From an uncultured Spirochaetaceae bacterium (lineage in GTDB: Bacteria > Spirochaetota > Spirochaetia > Sphaerochaetales > Sphaerochaetaceae): a stretch of 64,000 nucleotides of DNA. The stretch is taken from assembly GCA_944389975.1 (NCBI GenBank), contig CALXOH010000046.1, positions 45,513 to 109,512 of the forward strand, written 5' to 3'. Under the pieces are notes generated by a model. That model did not search any database, had not been told where the DNA came from, and saw only the letters and a program-made list of their open reading frames with translations. A program made the translations under genes and the position numbers. Below are positions 17,337 to 26,175 of this stretch, in pieces (positions within the stretch are counted from its first letter, which is position 1; every line of letters starts with the position of its first letter).

Positions 17337-17954
17337 CTAAATGCTATGCAATAGTAAAATGTCTGGAGTAAACCATTGCTGTTTACAATATTATTTGAGA
17401 CAGTTTATTTTCTTCTGACTCTGGCCCGGAACAAATCTTCACCACTCCTTGAATGAATTCTAATTTCTTCAATCATCTCACAAGTTAGTTTTGTTGCATA
17501 TGTCTCTAAAGATGGATAAATAAAATCACTTGTAATGTCCATATATCACAATTTTGTTCTAATCCCACAGAAAAAGTGATTGAAACCTTTTTTCTGTAAC
17601 ATTTCTATCTTCTGAACGGATTAGGCGGAAGATTCCTGATGAATACATAAAGGTTCAGCAAACCTTGTTAGGAATCCTAATCGAACCCTCTATGGCTTCA
17701 ACATTCCTACCTAATCACAGCAAGCAAAAAGTTCAGGCTACGCGGAAAATCTGGACTTCGAAGTGGCTGGCACATTCGGATTCAAAGAAGTGTCGAACTT
17801 CTCAAAAAGCGCCACTTAAAACTGCTTCTTGTTCTCGTATTTCCATGAACCTCCACGCTTCACGAACTTTACCATCCTCGGATAGAAGAGTTCGAATACT
17901 TCCTCCAATGTTTTTCCGATGAGTTCCCCCAATGTCTGTGGGAAAGTGATACAG
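17337..17954. other. Gap without an intact gene; one conserved-looking 40-codon frame
   Basis: No complete gene is visible. On the minus strand from about 17950 to 17835 a frame reads QTLGELIGKTLEEVFELFYP then RMVKFVKRGGSWKYENKKQF and stops; this composition is protein-like and looks like the tail of a lost gene, family not recognised. The rest is AT-rich with no repeat or RNA fold that I can support. Confidence 0.4.
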
Positions 17955-20711
17955 TCAGAACTCAAAACGCTTCACAACCCAGTCCTCACCGTTTTCTTCT
18001 CCCGTTTGATATTCACTTGCGTACCCTGGAACATAAAGGTAGCCATCGATGATGATTACATCATAAAACTCCCGGGAATACTCAAACAGATATGTCTCTA
18101 CAGAATAATCACTCAAAGCAGGATACGAGAATTTCCAAGTGCTGTTGTTTGTTCCCGCATATAGATCATTGTCATACACAAAGAGGGATGGATATGTCGA
18201 ATCGTTTTCAGCATACATCGTTTCATCTGGAATCAAAGTTACAGGATCAAATCCCATTATCCAGCCATCAATTTCACTTCTACTGGATAGAAGATCATAT
18301 GATGTACCCTCGACAATCAACTTGCCATCATAACACACCATCGATGTAATACGGTCATCATCTCCATGTCCTGCATCAAAATACCAACTACCCTTCTCAA
18401 CTGGATCGCTGGAAGAAATATCAAATGTAATCAAGACAGCATCTTCCCCGCTGTCAGAATCCTCATGGTTCCCAACGTACCCACCAACAGCAATGGTGGA
18501 ATCGTCGATGAATACCACATCTGAAACAAGTAAAGAAGCTGAAGGGATCGCGTACTCCCTGACCTTTTGCCCGTTGTAATCATACCTTCGCACATAATTG
18601 TAGCTCGTTATCCAAAAACCATCATTGTCCATACTGATGACTTTTGTAGCATCAACGGCATGTTTGACGATATTCGATTCATCAAGCACAACCAAGGATC
18701 CGTCATTTGTCACCAATGCAATCCTACCGTCAGCAAGCAATATACCATCGAGAATTGAGGAATTGTAATTACTACGGAAAAGAGAATCATCAAAAAGCCA
18801 TTCACCTACAACTTCATCATTTTCATTCAAATGAATTACCCATGTATCATCTTCCGAGCTGTACTTTACTTTCTCGTATGCTGTTCCTATCAGATAGAGA
18901 CCGCCATTTCCATCGGAAAGTACATAATAGCATCTGTCATCTCCATCGCCTTCTCCTCCATCGAAGAATATCTCGCCTTTCGAATTGAACTTGCCATAGA
19001 TAAAGCTGCCGGGGTCTTCCTCAGGATCTTGATCCGAGATCGTTTGGAAGTCCACATGGATTGGCACTGTATAACGGAAAGAATCATTGGAGATAACGAT
19101 CACTGCACTCTTTTCTCCGAGCGTATCGGAACGTAACGCAATGGAAAGAACCGTATTTTGATTGGATTTGAGAGAGAAACATTCCTTATCCACACCTTCG
19201 ATCGTGACAGAATAATCATCGGGAACATTCGCATACTCTACCAAACTAAGATTAACACTCGTATCAGATGAAACTTCCCCCAGATCGATATGATCCTGGC
19301 CCATATGCTCCATTCCTGATACAAGATAGATAGTGTTTTTAGCATATGAAACATAGAATGCCGGCAATACTGAATTTGCCCGAAGATTGAAGAAATAGTT
19401 ATCGATCATTGCATCTGAAAAGAGATGCAACGTATATGTTGTCCCGCTATTTGGACTATTTCCATATTTTGTAGAGAATGTGACTTCAAAAGATGTTTCC
19501 GCTCCCGGAAACAACGATGTCTTGAACCCGGATTTATCCAATGAATAATCTGAGTTCTCGTAATACGATGTCAGTACGGGGCCGTTACGATAGAACGAAA
19601 CAGTCTTTTCCCCGATATTCCTAACCTTTATGGTCTTTGAAAGCGGAGTAGTATCACCATTTTCACCGAAAGTCCCCATATCAAGATAAGTTCCGGGATC
19701 AATTACCACACCATCAACGGTGACTTCCAATTCGCCGTACCCGGTATTCCCTTCGGAAGATCCTTTTGCAAGCAAAGTCCATGAATAACCGTCAAATATG
19801 TATGAAGTATTATCACGCAAATCGTAATATGCCCACCCTTTCTCCGGCATCATAGGAGTTGAATCCAAAGAGCCTTGCCAGTTGATCAGGAAGCCTTCCG
19901 GAGTGTATCCGTCCTGGGAAATTTTCTGCCAGGTGGCACCATCCCAGATGTAAGAAGCTCCAAGAGAAGTGTTATGGTATGCCCACCCTACGGAAGGAGA
20001 AGATGGAGCTTCCCTTAAATCACCTTGCCACGAGATCGGTACGTTGTAATAAACGTCACTGTTTGCAACAAGTATATCCCACGATATGCCATTGAAAATG
20101 TAAGAAGTATTATCACTCGTATTGTAGTAGGCATCACCTGCGTTCGGAGATGAAGGTACATCGGAAAAAGAACCAAGCCAGTTGAATGTGCTATCAACTC
20201 CATCTCTTGAAAGAACGGACCAGCTTCCGTTCGAATAAATATAACTCACCCCCTCTGATGAATTATAGAATGCATCACCTTCGCTTGGAGATGATGGATA
20301 AGTAGACAGTTCTCCAAGCCACTTCAATATTCCGCTAGTACCATCCGAACCGCTCTTTGCAAGGAAATTCCACTCCATACCGTCAAATATATAGGAATTG
20401 CCATCCAAACGATTGAAATACGCCCAATTTCTTTCTGGATTTTCCGGAGCTTCCGTCAGTTCTCCCTTCCAGATTATTCCAACACCATCTTTTGCGATTA
20501 TCTCCCAAGAAGACCCTGTATAGACGTAGCTAATCCCTTCCCTGCTATTGTAGTATGCCCATCCTTTCTCCGGATTGTCTGGGGCTTCATCCAGATTTCC
20601 CTTCCATATTAGAACCTGTATTATCTGAACATTTTCCGAAGGAGAACAGGAAATGAACGCAGCAAGTAGAAAGAACATTAGAATAGCAATACATATCTTG
20701 GTAAATTTCAT
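17955..20711 (-). CDS. Large surface lipoprotein with six ~48-residue repeats
   Basis: 918 residues. Lipoprotein signal with Cys22 in AAFISCSPS. Residues about 35-320 are six tandem repeats built on W-x-G-x-L, then P..P..GWAYYN, then SYI(Y/F)DG..W; the aromatic pattern suggests small carbohydrate- or surface-binding units. Residues about 325-570 hold two beta-sandwich segments (IKVRNIGEKTVSF; VIVISNDSFRYTVPIHVDF) resembling bacterial Ig/HYDIN-like modules. The last 340 residues have repeated strand motifs (GGLYLIGTAYEK; GRIALVTNDGSLVVLDE; IAVGGYVGNH) resembling a beta-propeller. Exported adhesin or sensor is plausible; function unknown. Confidence 0.75.
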   Translation of the reverse strand: MKFTKICIAILMFFLLAAFISCSPSENVQIIQVLIWKGNLDEAPDNPEKGWAYYNSREGISYVYTGSSWEIIAKDGVGIIWKGELTEAPENPERNWAYFNRLDGNSYIFDGMEWNFLAKSGSDGTSGILKWLGELSTYPSSPSEGDAFYNSSEGVSYIYSNGSWSVLSRDGVDSTFNWLGSFSDVPSSPNAGDAYYNTSDNTSYIFNGISWDILVANSDVYYNVPISWQGDLREAPSSPSVGWAYHNTSLGASYIWDGATWQKISQDGYTPEGFLINWQGSLDSTPMMPEKGWAYYDLRDNTSYIFDGYSWTLLAKGSSEGNTGYGELEVTVDGVVIDPGTYLDMGTFGENGDTTPLSKTIKVRNIGEKTVSFYRNGPVLTSYYENSDYSLDKSGFKTSLFPGAETSFEVTFSTKYGNSPNSGTTYTLHLFSDAMIDNYFFNLRANSVLPAFYVSYAKNTIYLVSGMEHMGQDHIDLGEVSSDTSVNLSLVEYANVPDDYSVTIEGVDKECFSLKSNQNTVLSIALRSDTLGEKSAVIVISNDSFRYTVPIHVDFQTISDQDPEEDPGSFIYGKFNSKGEIFFDGGEGDGDDRCYYVLSDGNGGLYLIGTAYEKVKYSSEDDTWVIHLNENDEVVGEWLFDDSLFRSNYNSSILDGILLADGRIALVTNDGSLVVLDESNIVKHAVDATKVISMDNDGFWITSYNYVRRYDYNGQKVREYAIPSASLLVSDVVFIDDSTIAVGGYVGNHEDSDSGEDAVLITFDISSSDPVEKGSWYFDAGHGDDDRITSMVCYDGKLIVEGTSYDLLSSRSEIDGWIMGFDPVTLIPDETMYAENDSTYPSLFVYDNDLYAGTNNSTWKFSYPALSDYSVETYLFEYSREFYDVIIIDGYLYVPGYASEYQTGEENGEDWVVKRFEF
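19758..20609 (-). repeat. Six tandem ~48-codon repeats inside the lipoprotein gene
   Basis: Each unit encodes W-(K/L/Q)-G, a Pro-x-x-Pro turn, a G(W/D)A(Y/F) block, then SYI(Y/F/W) and a final tryptophan. The copies differ by many substitutions, so the expansion is old and protein-level rather than a recent DNA slippage. Confidence 0.75.
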
Positions 20712-20962
20712 AAATCAATCCTATTTGTTATATACATTATATTGTTTCATTACGACTTTTGAACACGATACAACTTAATGTATAACAACAGTGGCACTCG
20801 CACCGTTTCTCCGAACATTGCAGGAGAAAACAAAGTGTTCCTAGAAAAGCCAAACTTCATAATGAAAAGAAAACTATGAAGTATGAAATAGATACTTGAG
20901 CGTTACCCCTAACTCATCTAACATTTAGGCAATAACAATATTACACAAATGGAGATGGTGGT

Positions 20963-21520
20963 ATGTGTATGACTCAATTCAATAAAAAGTTATTTTTTTT
21001 TATTGCCATTTTTCTGTGCCTCTCAGTCTCCCTCTTTGCTTATGAAGGGAGAGTTGGAGCAGAGGTAGAATACGCCAGGTATTCAAATCGCGACATGACT
21101 GAAGTTAATACCCAAGGCGGGCTATTCAGCATTATCGGAGCATCCTACTTTGACGACAAAAGTATTTTCGGACTGGAATATTCGTTCGGATACGGATACA
21201 ACGCAGGAAACCTACAAGGTTATGACTTGTATGATCTGAGTCTACTTGCATTGTTCAACTTCGATTTGAATCATTTTTCTGAAATAGAGTTCGGTACCGG
21301 CATTGTTGAAGACATCTATGTATTCAACAATATCGTCTCAAACCAATTCGGACTTGGATTCTCTCTCTCCCTGATACTCAAGCCAATCGACGAGCTTGCC
21401 ATCAACATCGGCGTTGATTACGTAATGCCGATGCTCGCAGGATATGGCGATACGGTCAAAGACATATCTTTGGATAATCACCTTTTCCGCTATGGCCTAT
21501 CTGTCTCATACATATATTGA
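20963..21520 (+). CDS. Small outer-membrane beta-barrel-like protein
   Basis: 185 residues. Signal peptide with charged start then hydrophobic run LFFFIAIFLCLSVSLFA, followed by alternating polar/aromatic strands typical of an 8-strand barrel (GRVGAEVEYARYSN; FGLEYSFGYGYNAG; LGFSLSLILKPIDELAINIGVDY) and ending in an aromatic residue (VSYIY). The GGAG/GGTGG stretch supports either the ATG at 20963 or that at 20969. 13 bp before the next lipoprotein gene, so likely co-transcribed. Specific role unknown. Confidence 0.7.
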   Translation: MCMTQFNKKLFFFIAIFLCLSVSLFAYEGRVGAEVEYARYSNRDMTEVNTQGGLFSIIGASYFDDKSIFGLEYSFGYGYNAGNLQGYDLYDLSLLALFNFDLNHFSEIEFGTGIVEDIYVFNNIVSNQFGLGFSLSLILKPIDELAINIGVDYVMPMLAGYGDTVKDISLDNHLFRYGLSVSYIY

Positions 21521-21533
21521 TCGGAGAATAAAG

Positions 21534-23195
21534 ATGAAAAAGAAACTATACCCAATACTTTGTGCTCTTGCAGCACTCCTACTACTCTCAAGTTGCACGT
21601 TCAGGGATAACCCAGAACTCAGATCAGAAGAATCCAACCTTACTACCGTTTCTTTGGATTTGCCGATTACTCTAGAGGAAATGCAATCATCCAAGGTTGA
21701 TAAGATAAACATCAGCTCATACTTGATTGATGACATGGGAATGCCGGTCAGATCTTGTTCATCTGAAATTACCGACGTAAGCAATCTAACGGACAACAAA
21801 GTCAACTACGACCTCGGATATTTCGGAAAGCATGAAATAACAATGCAACTGTATTCAGGCAACAACCTAGTTGCAGAAAAGCTAACGGATTATATCCTCA
21901 CATCAGATGAATACAACATTGCATACCTGCATGCAACTTTGCCGGTCACCTACTTCAGCCTGATGGTAAGCGATAAAGATACAACATACCTCAATGCCGT
22001 GGCACCATCAATTGTAGTCATTGAACGTGCCGCAGCATATGACTGGGATAACCTACTTCCAAACATGTATGGCTGTCCATTTATTGAAGAAAGCAAACTA
22101 GAAAACAGCAATAGTTTCGCCAATTCGATAATGCTTGAAGGCTGTTCTGCACTTGCAAGATATATTAAATACCTTCATACACTGAATGGAAATTCTATGT
22201 TCCACATTTTTGTCACCGATAACTTCTCTGACAATATTGCAGAGTTTGCATTGGAAACAAACGTCACCTTCGACCTGACTATGCTATCTGATGGGTCTAA
22301 TGGAACTTATGGAACATTCAGAGGTGTCTATGGACAAGGTGGAGAGAATGATAATTCTTCTCAGATCTATGATGAAGTTAACTCTGTTTGGAATACAGTA
22401 AAAGTAAAAGCTAGATCAGGAGACAGATCGTGGAGAGAAGATTTAAAAAAACTATACGCGGGATCAGCGTATCGAACAAAAGCTTGTCTTCCCCCAGTAT
22501 TGATAAACGATTCAGAATTCAAGGCAAGATGGATAGTTGGAAGAAATAATGCTGATGTCTTTGGTAATTCTTCTGTATATACTTCAAAAATACAAAATAA
22601 TCCAAATGTTGTTGTTATAAATTTGAATTCCAACCTTCTTGCTGTGCTTTCTGTTGAAGAAACAAAAGCATTCCAAGCCCTATACAAATTTGATTCATCC
22701 GTATTCGAAGAGGCGGACAACGCAGGAAAGAAGATTATGATCTTCCTCGGAACTCGTAACGATGAGAATCTATGCCTCGAACAGTATATTTCATTCATGA
22801 AAAATTACTGTGAGCATTATTTGAACGAGGATTATATCTATTACTACAAGGGACATCCAGGAGATCCTTCGGAATTTAACACTACAAAGAATGCCATATT
22901 GGAAAAATATGATGTCAATAGTTTGGACGCATCCATTCCAGCTGAATTATTTCTATTTTTTAGAAACGACGCTGATGTTGGAGGTTATGCTTCTTCGACA
23001 TTTGCTAGTTACTCAAAAGATGAAATTCCATTCATCTGTGGACAAATTGGTAGCAATACGGAAGGTTATACGGACAAGATAAATACGAATATCATACAAG
23101 ATAACGGATCTACTTCAAACTTTATAATCACAAAGAGAAAGGATGGGACCACATCGAATTGGGACTTCTATAATCCTTCCGTCTTCAATTTCTAA
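21534..23195 (+). CDS. Lipoprotein resembling GT80 sialyltransferases
   Basis: 553 residues with lipobox Cys21 (LLLLSSC). The pattern of the GT80 bacterial sialyltransferases is visible in order: DGS at about 253-255 (their catalytic Asp lies in a DDGS motif), YYYKGHPGD with His441, SIPAELFLFF around 468-476, and VGGYASS with a serine pair at 487-488. Photobacterium GT80 enzymes also start with a lipoprotein signal and an Ig-like domain, matching the layout here. If active it would transfer a nonulosonic acid at the cell surface. No CMP-sialate genes are in the window. GGAG precedes this ATG; the longer frame from 21444 only overlaps the barrel gene. Confidence 0.65.
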   Translation: MKKKLYPILCALAALLLLSSCTFRDNPELRSEESNLTTVSLDLPITLEEMQSSKVDKINISSYLIDDMGMPVRSCSSEITDVSNLTDNKVNYDLGYFGKHEITMQLYSGNNLVAEKLTDYILTSDEYNIAYLHATLPVTYFSLMVSDKDTTYLNAVAPSIVVIERAAAYDWDNLLPNMYGCPFIEESKLENSNSFANSIMLEGCSALARYIKYLHTLNGNSMFHIFVTDNFSDNIAEFALETNVTFDLTMLSDGSNGTYGTFRGVYGQGGENDNSSQIYDEVNSVWNTVKVKARSGDRSWREDLKKLYAGSAYRTKACLPPVLINDSEFKARWIVGRNNADVFGNSSVYTSKIQNNPNVVVINLNSNLLAVLSVEETKAFQALYKFDSSVFEEADNAGKKIMIFLGTRNDENLCLEQYISFMKNYCEHYLNEDYIYYYKGHPGDPSEFNTTKNAILEKYDVNSLDASIPAELFLFFRNDADVGGYASSTFASYSKDEIPFICGQIGSNTEGYTDKINTNIIQDNGSTSNFIITKRKDGTTSNWDFYNPSVFNF

Positions 23196-23215
23196 CGCAC
23201 AGGGGAATTACCCAA

Positions 23216-23255
23216 GAAGAGGGTTTGAAATGGCAAAGCCTGCTCAACCCTCTTC
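23216..23255 (+). terminator. Hairpin after the GT80-like gene
   Basis: GAAGAGGGTT and AACCCTCTTC form a perfect 10-bp stem with a 20-base loop, 20 bp after the stop codon. No U-tract follows, so termination is likely but not certain. Confidence 0.5.
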
Positions 23256-23322
23256 CATATTGAACAAGAACAAATATGTAACGTATATTTAATTTTATTA
23301 TTTAGATAAATTTGAGGTATTT

Positions 23323-24039
23323 ATGAATATAGCCATAATTTTTGCTGGAGGCGTGGGCCAGAGAATGCACTCCGGAACAACTCCCAAACAATTCTTGGAA
23401 CTATATGGAAAACCAATTCTCGTCTATACACTTGAACACTTTCAAAAGAATATAAATATAAATAGCATTATTTTGGTATCGGTAGAAAGTTGGATTGGAT
23501 ATTGCCAGGAATTGATTGATAAATTCAACCTGACAAAAGTAGTTGCAATCGTCCCTGGAGGGACAACCAGTTACAATTCAATATCAAACGGAATAGATAA
23601 GGCCAAAGAGCTATATACAGATGATTCAATCATACTCATTCATGATGGTGTAAGACCTCTTATCAATCAGAAAACAATTGATGATGCAATAAATGGGGTG
23701 AATGCATTTGGATCAGCCATCATTGTATCTCCTGCAATCGAGACGATCGCAATATGTAAAGACGACAAGATTGATGACATCATTGATCGAAGTCATTGTA
23801 AGATCGCAAAAGCACCTCAATGCTTCCGCTTAGGAACATTGATAGATACTCGAAACAAAGCGAAGAAAGATGGGCTTTCAGACTTCATTGATACTGCAAG
23901 CCTAATGCATCATTATGGACTATCACTACATTACATTGAAGGACCTGCTGACAACATCAAGATAACAACGCCTTCTGATTTCTACGTCTTCAAAGCATTT
24001 CTAGAGGCAAGGAAGAATTCAGAAATCTTCGGAGTCTGA
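23323..24039 (+). CDS. IspD/TarI-family cytidylyltransferase
   Basis: 238 residues of the IspD-like nucleotidyltransferase fold: IFAGGVGQRMHSG then TPKQFLELYGKPIL at the CTP site, LIHDGVRPLI, and a C-terminal DNIKITTPSDF. The extended GKPILVYTLEHFQ and the neighbourhood of a TagF-like transferase favour a TarI/Bcs1-type ribitol- or other polyol-5-phosphate cytidylyltransferase over a housekeeping IspD. It would make CDP-polyol for the surface polymer. AT-rich like the surrounding capsule genes. Confidence 0.8.
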   Translation: MNIAIIFAGGVGQRMHSGTTPKQFLELYGKPILVYTLEHFQKNININSIILVSVESWIGYCQELIDKFNLTKVVAIVPGGTTSYNSISNGIDKAKELYTDDSIILIHDGVRPLINQKTIDDAINGVNAFGSAIIVSPAIETIAICKDDKIDDIIDRSHCKIAKAPQCFRLGTLIDTRNKAKKDGLSDFIDTASLMHHYGLSLHYIEGPADNIKITTPSDFYVFKAFLEARKNSEIFGV

Positions 24040-24055
24040 TGAGCAACCTTTCTTC

Positions 24056-25093
24056 TTAATCAAAAAATGTTATCTCTCTAGGATCCATGGATTGTAGCTT
24101 TATTGTCGAAACGATACCTTCTTCCACTGTAAATGAAGGCATCCACCCAAGCGCTCTCAGCTTTTGATTGTTGAGAACGGCTTTGCTAAATGGAGACCAT
24201 CCAGTTTCAGATATATCGGAAGCGAATGTACACTCAATGTTCCCTGCTTGTGCAATCTTATGAGCAAACTCTGCAATCGTAACACTTTCATCAGGATCTA
24301 AGGCTACATTATACGCTTCACTCTTTTCACCATTTATTAGAATCATCAGTAGTGCTAGTGCTACATCTTTCACGAAACAATATGAACGAAGTTGCGTTCC
24401 TTTTGATTTCAGTACAATCGGAGTTTTTGTTTTGACGCAGTTGAAAAACTCAATATCGGCACGATTGTTATTCTGAAACCAAACAGGGCCGAATATAAAC
24501 CCGGGACGAGCAATTGATACATCAATACCATACTGCTCTGCATAAGAAAGGCATAACGTTTCCGTTGCCCTCTTACTCTCGGTATAGCATGAGCGAATCG
24601 CATAATGGTTCACTTTACCTTCAAATGTTTCATCAACACCCTTTGGCCCACACTTATACTCGCCATATACTTCAGAACTAGATACAAACAAAACCTTAGG
24701 TGATATAATTTTTTTATCAGCTATGTTCTTTAAGATATTATGAACACCCAAATAGTTTGCATTCATCACATCCACGGGCTTTGTCTTGTATGCTACAGGG
24801 GATGCACTACAAGCAGCAAGTAAGTAGTAATCAGCATCAATACATATAGATAGCGGTTCTGTTACATCAAGGGTGACATATTCGATATTTCCAACGCTTC
24901 CGAAAATAGCTTTTGCCTTGCTTTCTGATCTAACCAAGAGAATCAACGTCAGGTTCAAGGAATATTTCTGATCAAGGCTTAACAACAACTTGACGAACCA
25001 ACTTCCGATCAATCCAGTTGCTCCTGTAATAAAGATCTTTTTCCCTTTGACTGATTCAATTCCTACATCAGAGATGTTTTTATTTTTTGTCAT
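24056..25093 (-). CDS. NAD-dependent epimerase/dehydratase (extended SDR)
   Basis: 345 residues. GITGATG-type NAD site (FITGATGLIGSWFV), SSSEVYG, catalytic Tyr/Lys in CYTESKR, then RPGFIFGP and the C-terminal sugar-binding half (LRSYCFVKDVALALL). Acts on a nucleotide-sugar or sugar. It converges with the cytidylyltransferase gene with 16 bp between stops; SDR enzymes of this kind are common partners of TarI-like cytidylyltransferases in capsule loci. Confidence 0.85.
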   Translation of the reverse strand: MTKNKNISDVGIESVKGKKIFITGATGLIGSWFVKLLLSLDQKYSLNLTLILLVRSESKAKAIFGSVGNIEYVTLDVTEPLSICIDADYYLLAACSASPVAYKTKPVDVMNANYLGVHNILKNIADKKIISPKVLFVSSSEVYGEYKCGPKGVDETFEGKVNHYAIRSCYTESKRATETLCLSYAEQYGIDVSIARPGFIFGPVWFQNNNRADIEFFNCVKTKTPIVLKSKGTQLRSYCFVKDVALALLMILINGEKSEAYNVALDPDESVTIAEFAHKIAQAGNIECTFASDISETGWSPFSKAVLNNQKLRALGWMPSFTVEEGIVSTIKLQSMDPREITFFD

Positions 25094-25198
25094 AATTTGA
25101 ATTTCCTTTGTAAAATTAATTTATTATATTCTTAACATAAGAATCTTAATGTTAATAATCTTAAAACTTAACTTATGAATCTGAGCCTATTATTTCTA

Positions 25199-26104
25199 TC
25201 ACTCTGTACAAACATATTCTCTAATTTTCTCTATAATCACAAAATCAACTTTTTCATCAAACTTTCTGGCAAATAATAAATCAGAATTAAGTAATTCACT
25301 CAAATCACTTATCCTAAAGACATAAGGTTCTCCTCTTGTCCAATCAATAAATCTCATATTGCCATGCATATCATTATTTAGTTTTTGATTATATAATCTA
25401 TCTTTGAAGTTTGAATTCTGAACAAGAATAGGCAAAAACGATTCATCACTTGCTCTGGTCATATTAAATTGCTTTCTTATCCAATCAGACTTTGACAATA
25501 CATATTCTGCTAATTCATCTGTTATATCAAACCATTGAGAACCTTTAGCAAATTCGAAATTCTTTATTCTATTCACACCCACTAACATCTGAAAAAATAA
25601 AGCTGTGTATTCTATTGCAACGAAAAAGTAGTCTTTAACCAACCTAAACTTACCGGTATGCCTATAATGCTTTGTAAACAAATGATAAAATTTGACTCTG
25701 CTATAGTATGGTTTCTTTAAATATTTTCCAGGTACCTGATATTCTACAAATTCTTTCCCTTGGTTTTTATCAAAAAAATCTAATATCTCACTCTGTGGTT
25801 TCAACGGCATATCAGATCCGGAAAGAAGATGATAATAACAATAAGAACCTTTCTGTTTGGCTTTTTGCAATAGGAATAACTCTACTTCAGTAAGAGATAT
25901 ATCGGACCAGTAAACCTTGATTTCTTTAAAAACAAATATTTTCGACTTTAAGTCATCATATTTAATATCACTAGGTAAAACACTAGATTTGGCATCTATA
26001 TGTATAAAAATATCATTTCGGATGTTATCGATCGACTCTAAAAGTATACGAATTTGTTTAGGATTCTTATCTACTATTAATAGATATGCATGTTTCCCCG
26101 TCAT
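25199..26104 (-). CDS. GT14 (core-2/I-branching) glycosyltransferase
   Basis: 301 residues of the beta-1,6-N-acetylglucosaminyltransferase-like family: HAYLLIVDKNPKQIRILLESID, FIHIDAKS, HLLSGSDMPLKP (diagnostic S-G-x-D-x-P), KGSQWFDIT and SDESFLP. Adds a sugar branch to a surface glycan. Strongly AT-rich codon use. Reads away from the TagF-like gene. Confidence 0.88.
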   Translation of the reverse strand: MTGKHAYLLIVDKNPKQIRILLESIDNIRNDIFIHIDAKSSVLPSDIKYDDLKSKIFVFKEIKVYWSDISLTEVELFLLQKAKQKGSYCYYHLLSGSDMPLKPQSEILDFFDKNQGKEFVEYQVPGKYLKKPYYSRVKFYHLFTKHYRHTGKFRLVKDYFFVAIEYTALFFQMLVGVNRIKNFEFAKGSQWFDITDELAEYVLSKSDWIRKQFNMTRASDESFLPILVQNSNFKDRLYNQKLNNDMHGNMRFIDWTRGEPYVFRISDLSELLNSDLLFARKFDEKVDFVIIEKIREYVCTE

Positions 26105-26175
26105 GTCATGTATTATATAAGTTCAATTAATAATATAATAGACATAATTTCTTTATAGTAGGATATTAGACGCAT

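Noticed and set aside
19758..20609. Tandem repeats considered as a CRISPR or VNTR array
   Set aside because: Units are ~145 bp, diverged at DNA level, and conserved as protein motifs in one reading frame; no short identical repeats with spacers.
23323..24039. Housekeeping IspD of the MEP isoprenoid pathway
   Set aside because: Context with a TagF-like transferase and the TarI-like sequence features favour a polyol-phosphate cytidylyltransferase, though ispD cannot be fully excluded.
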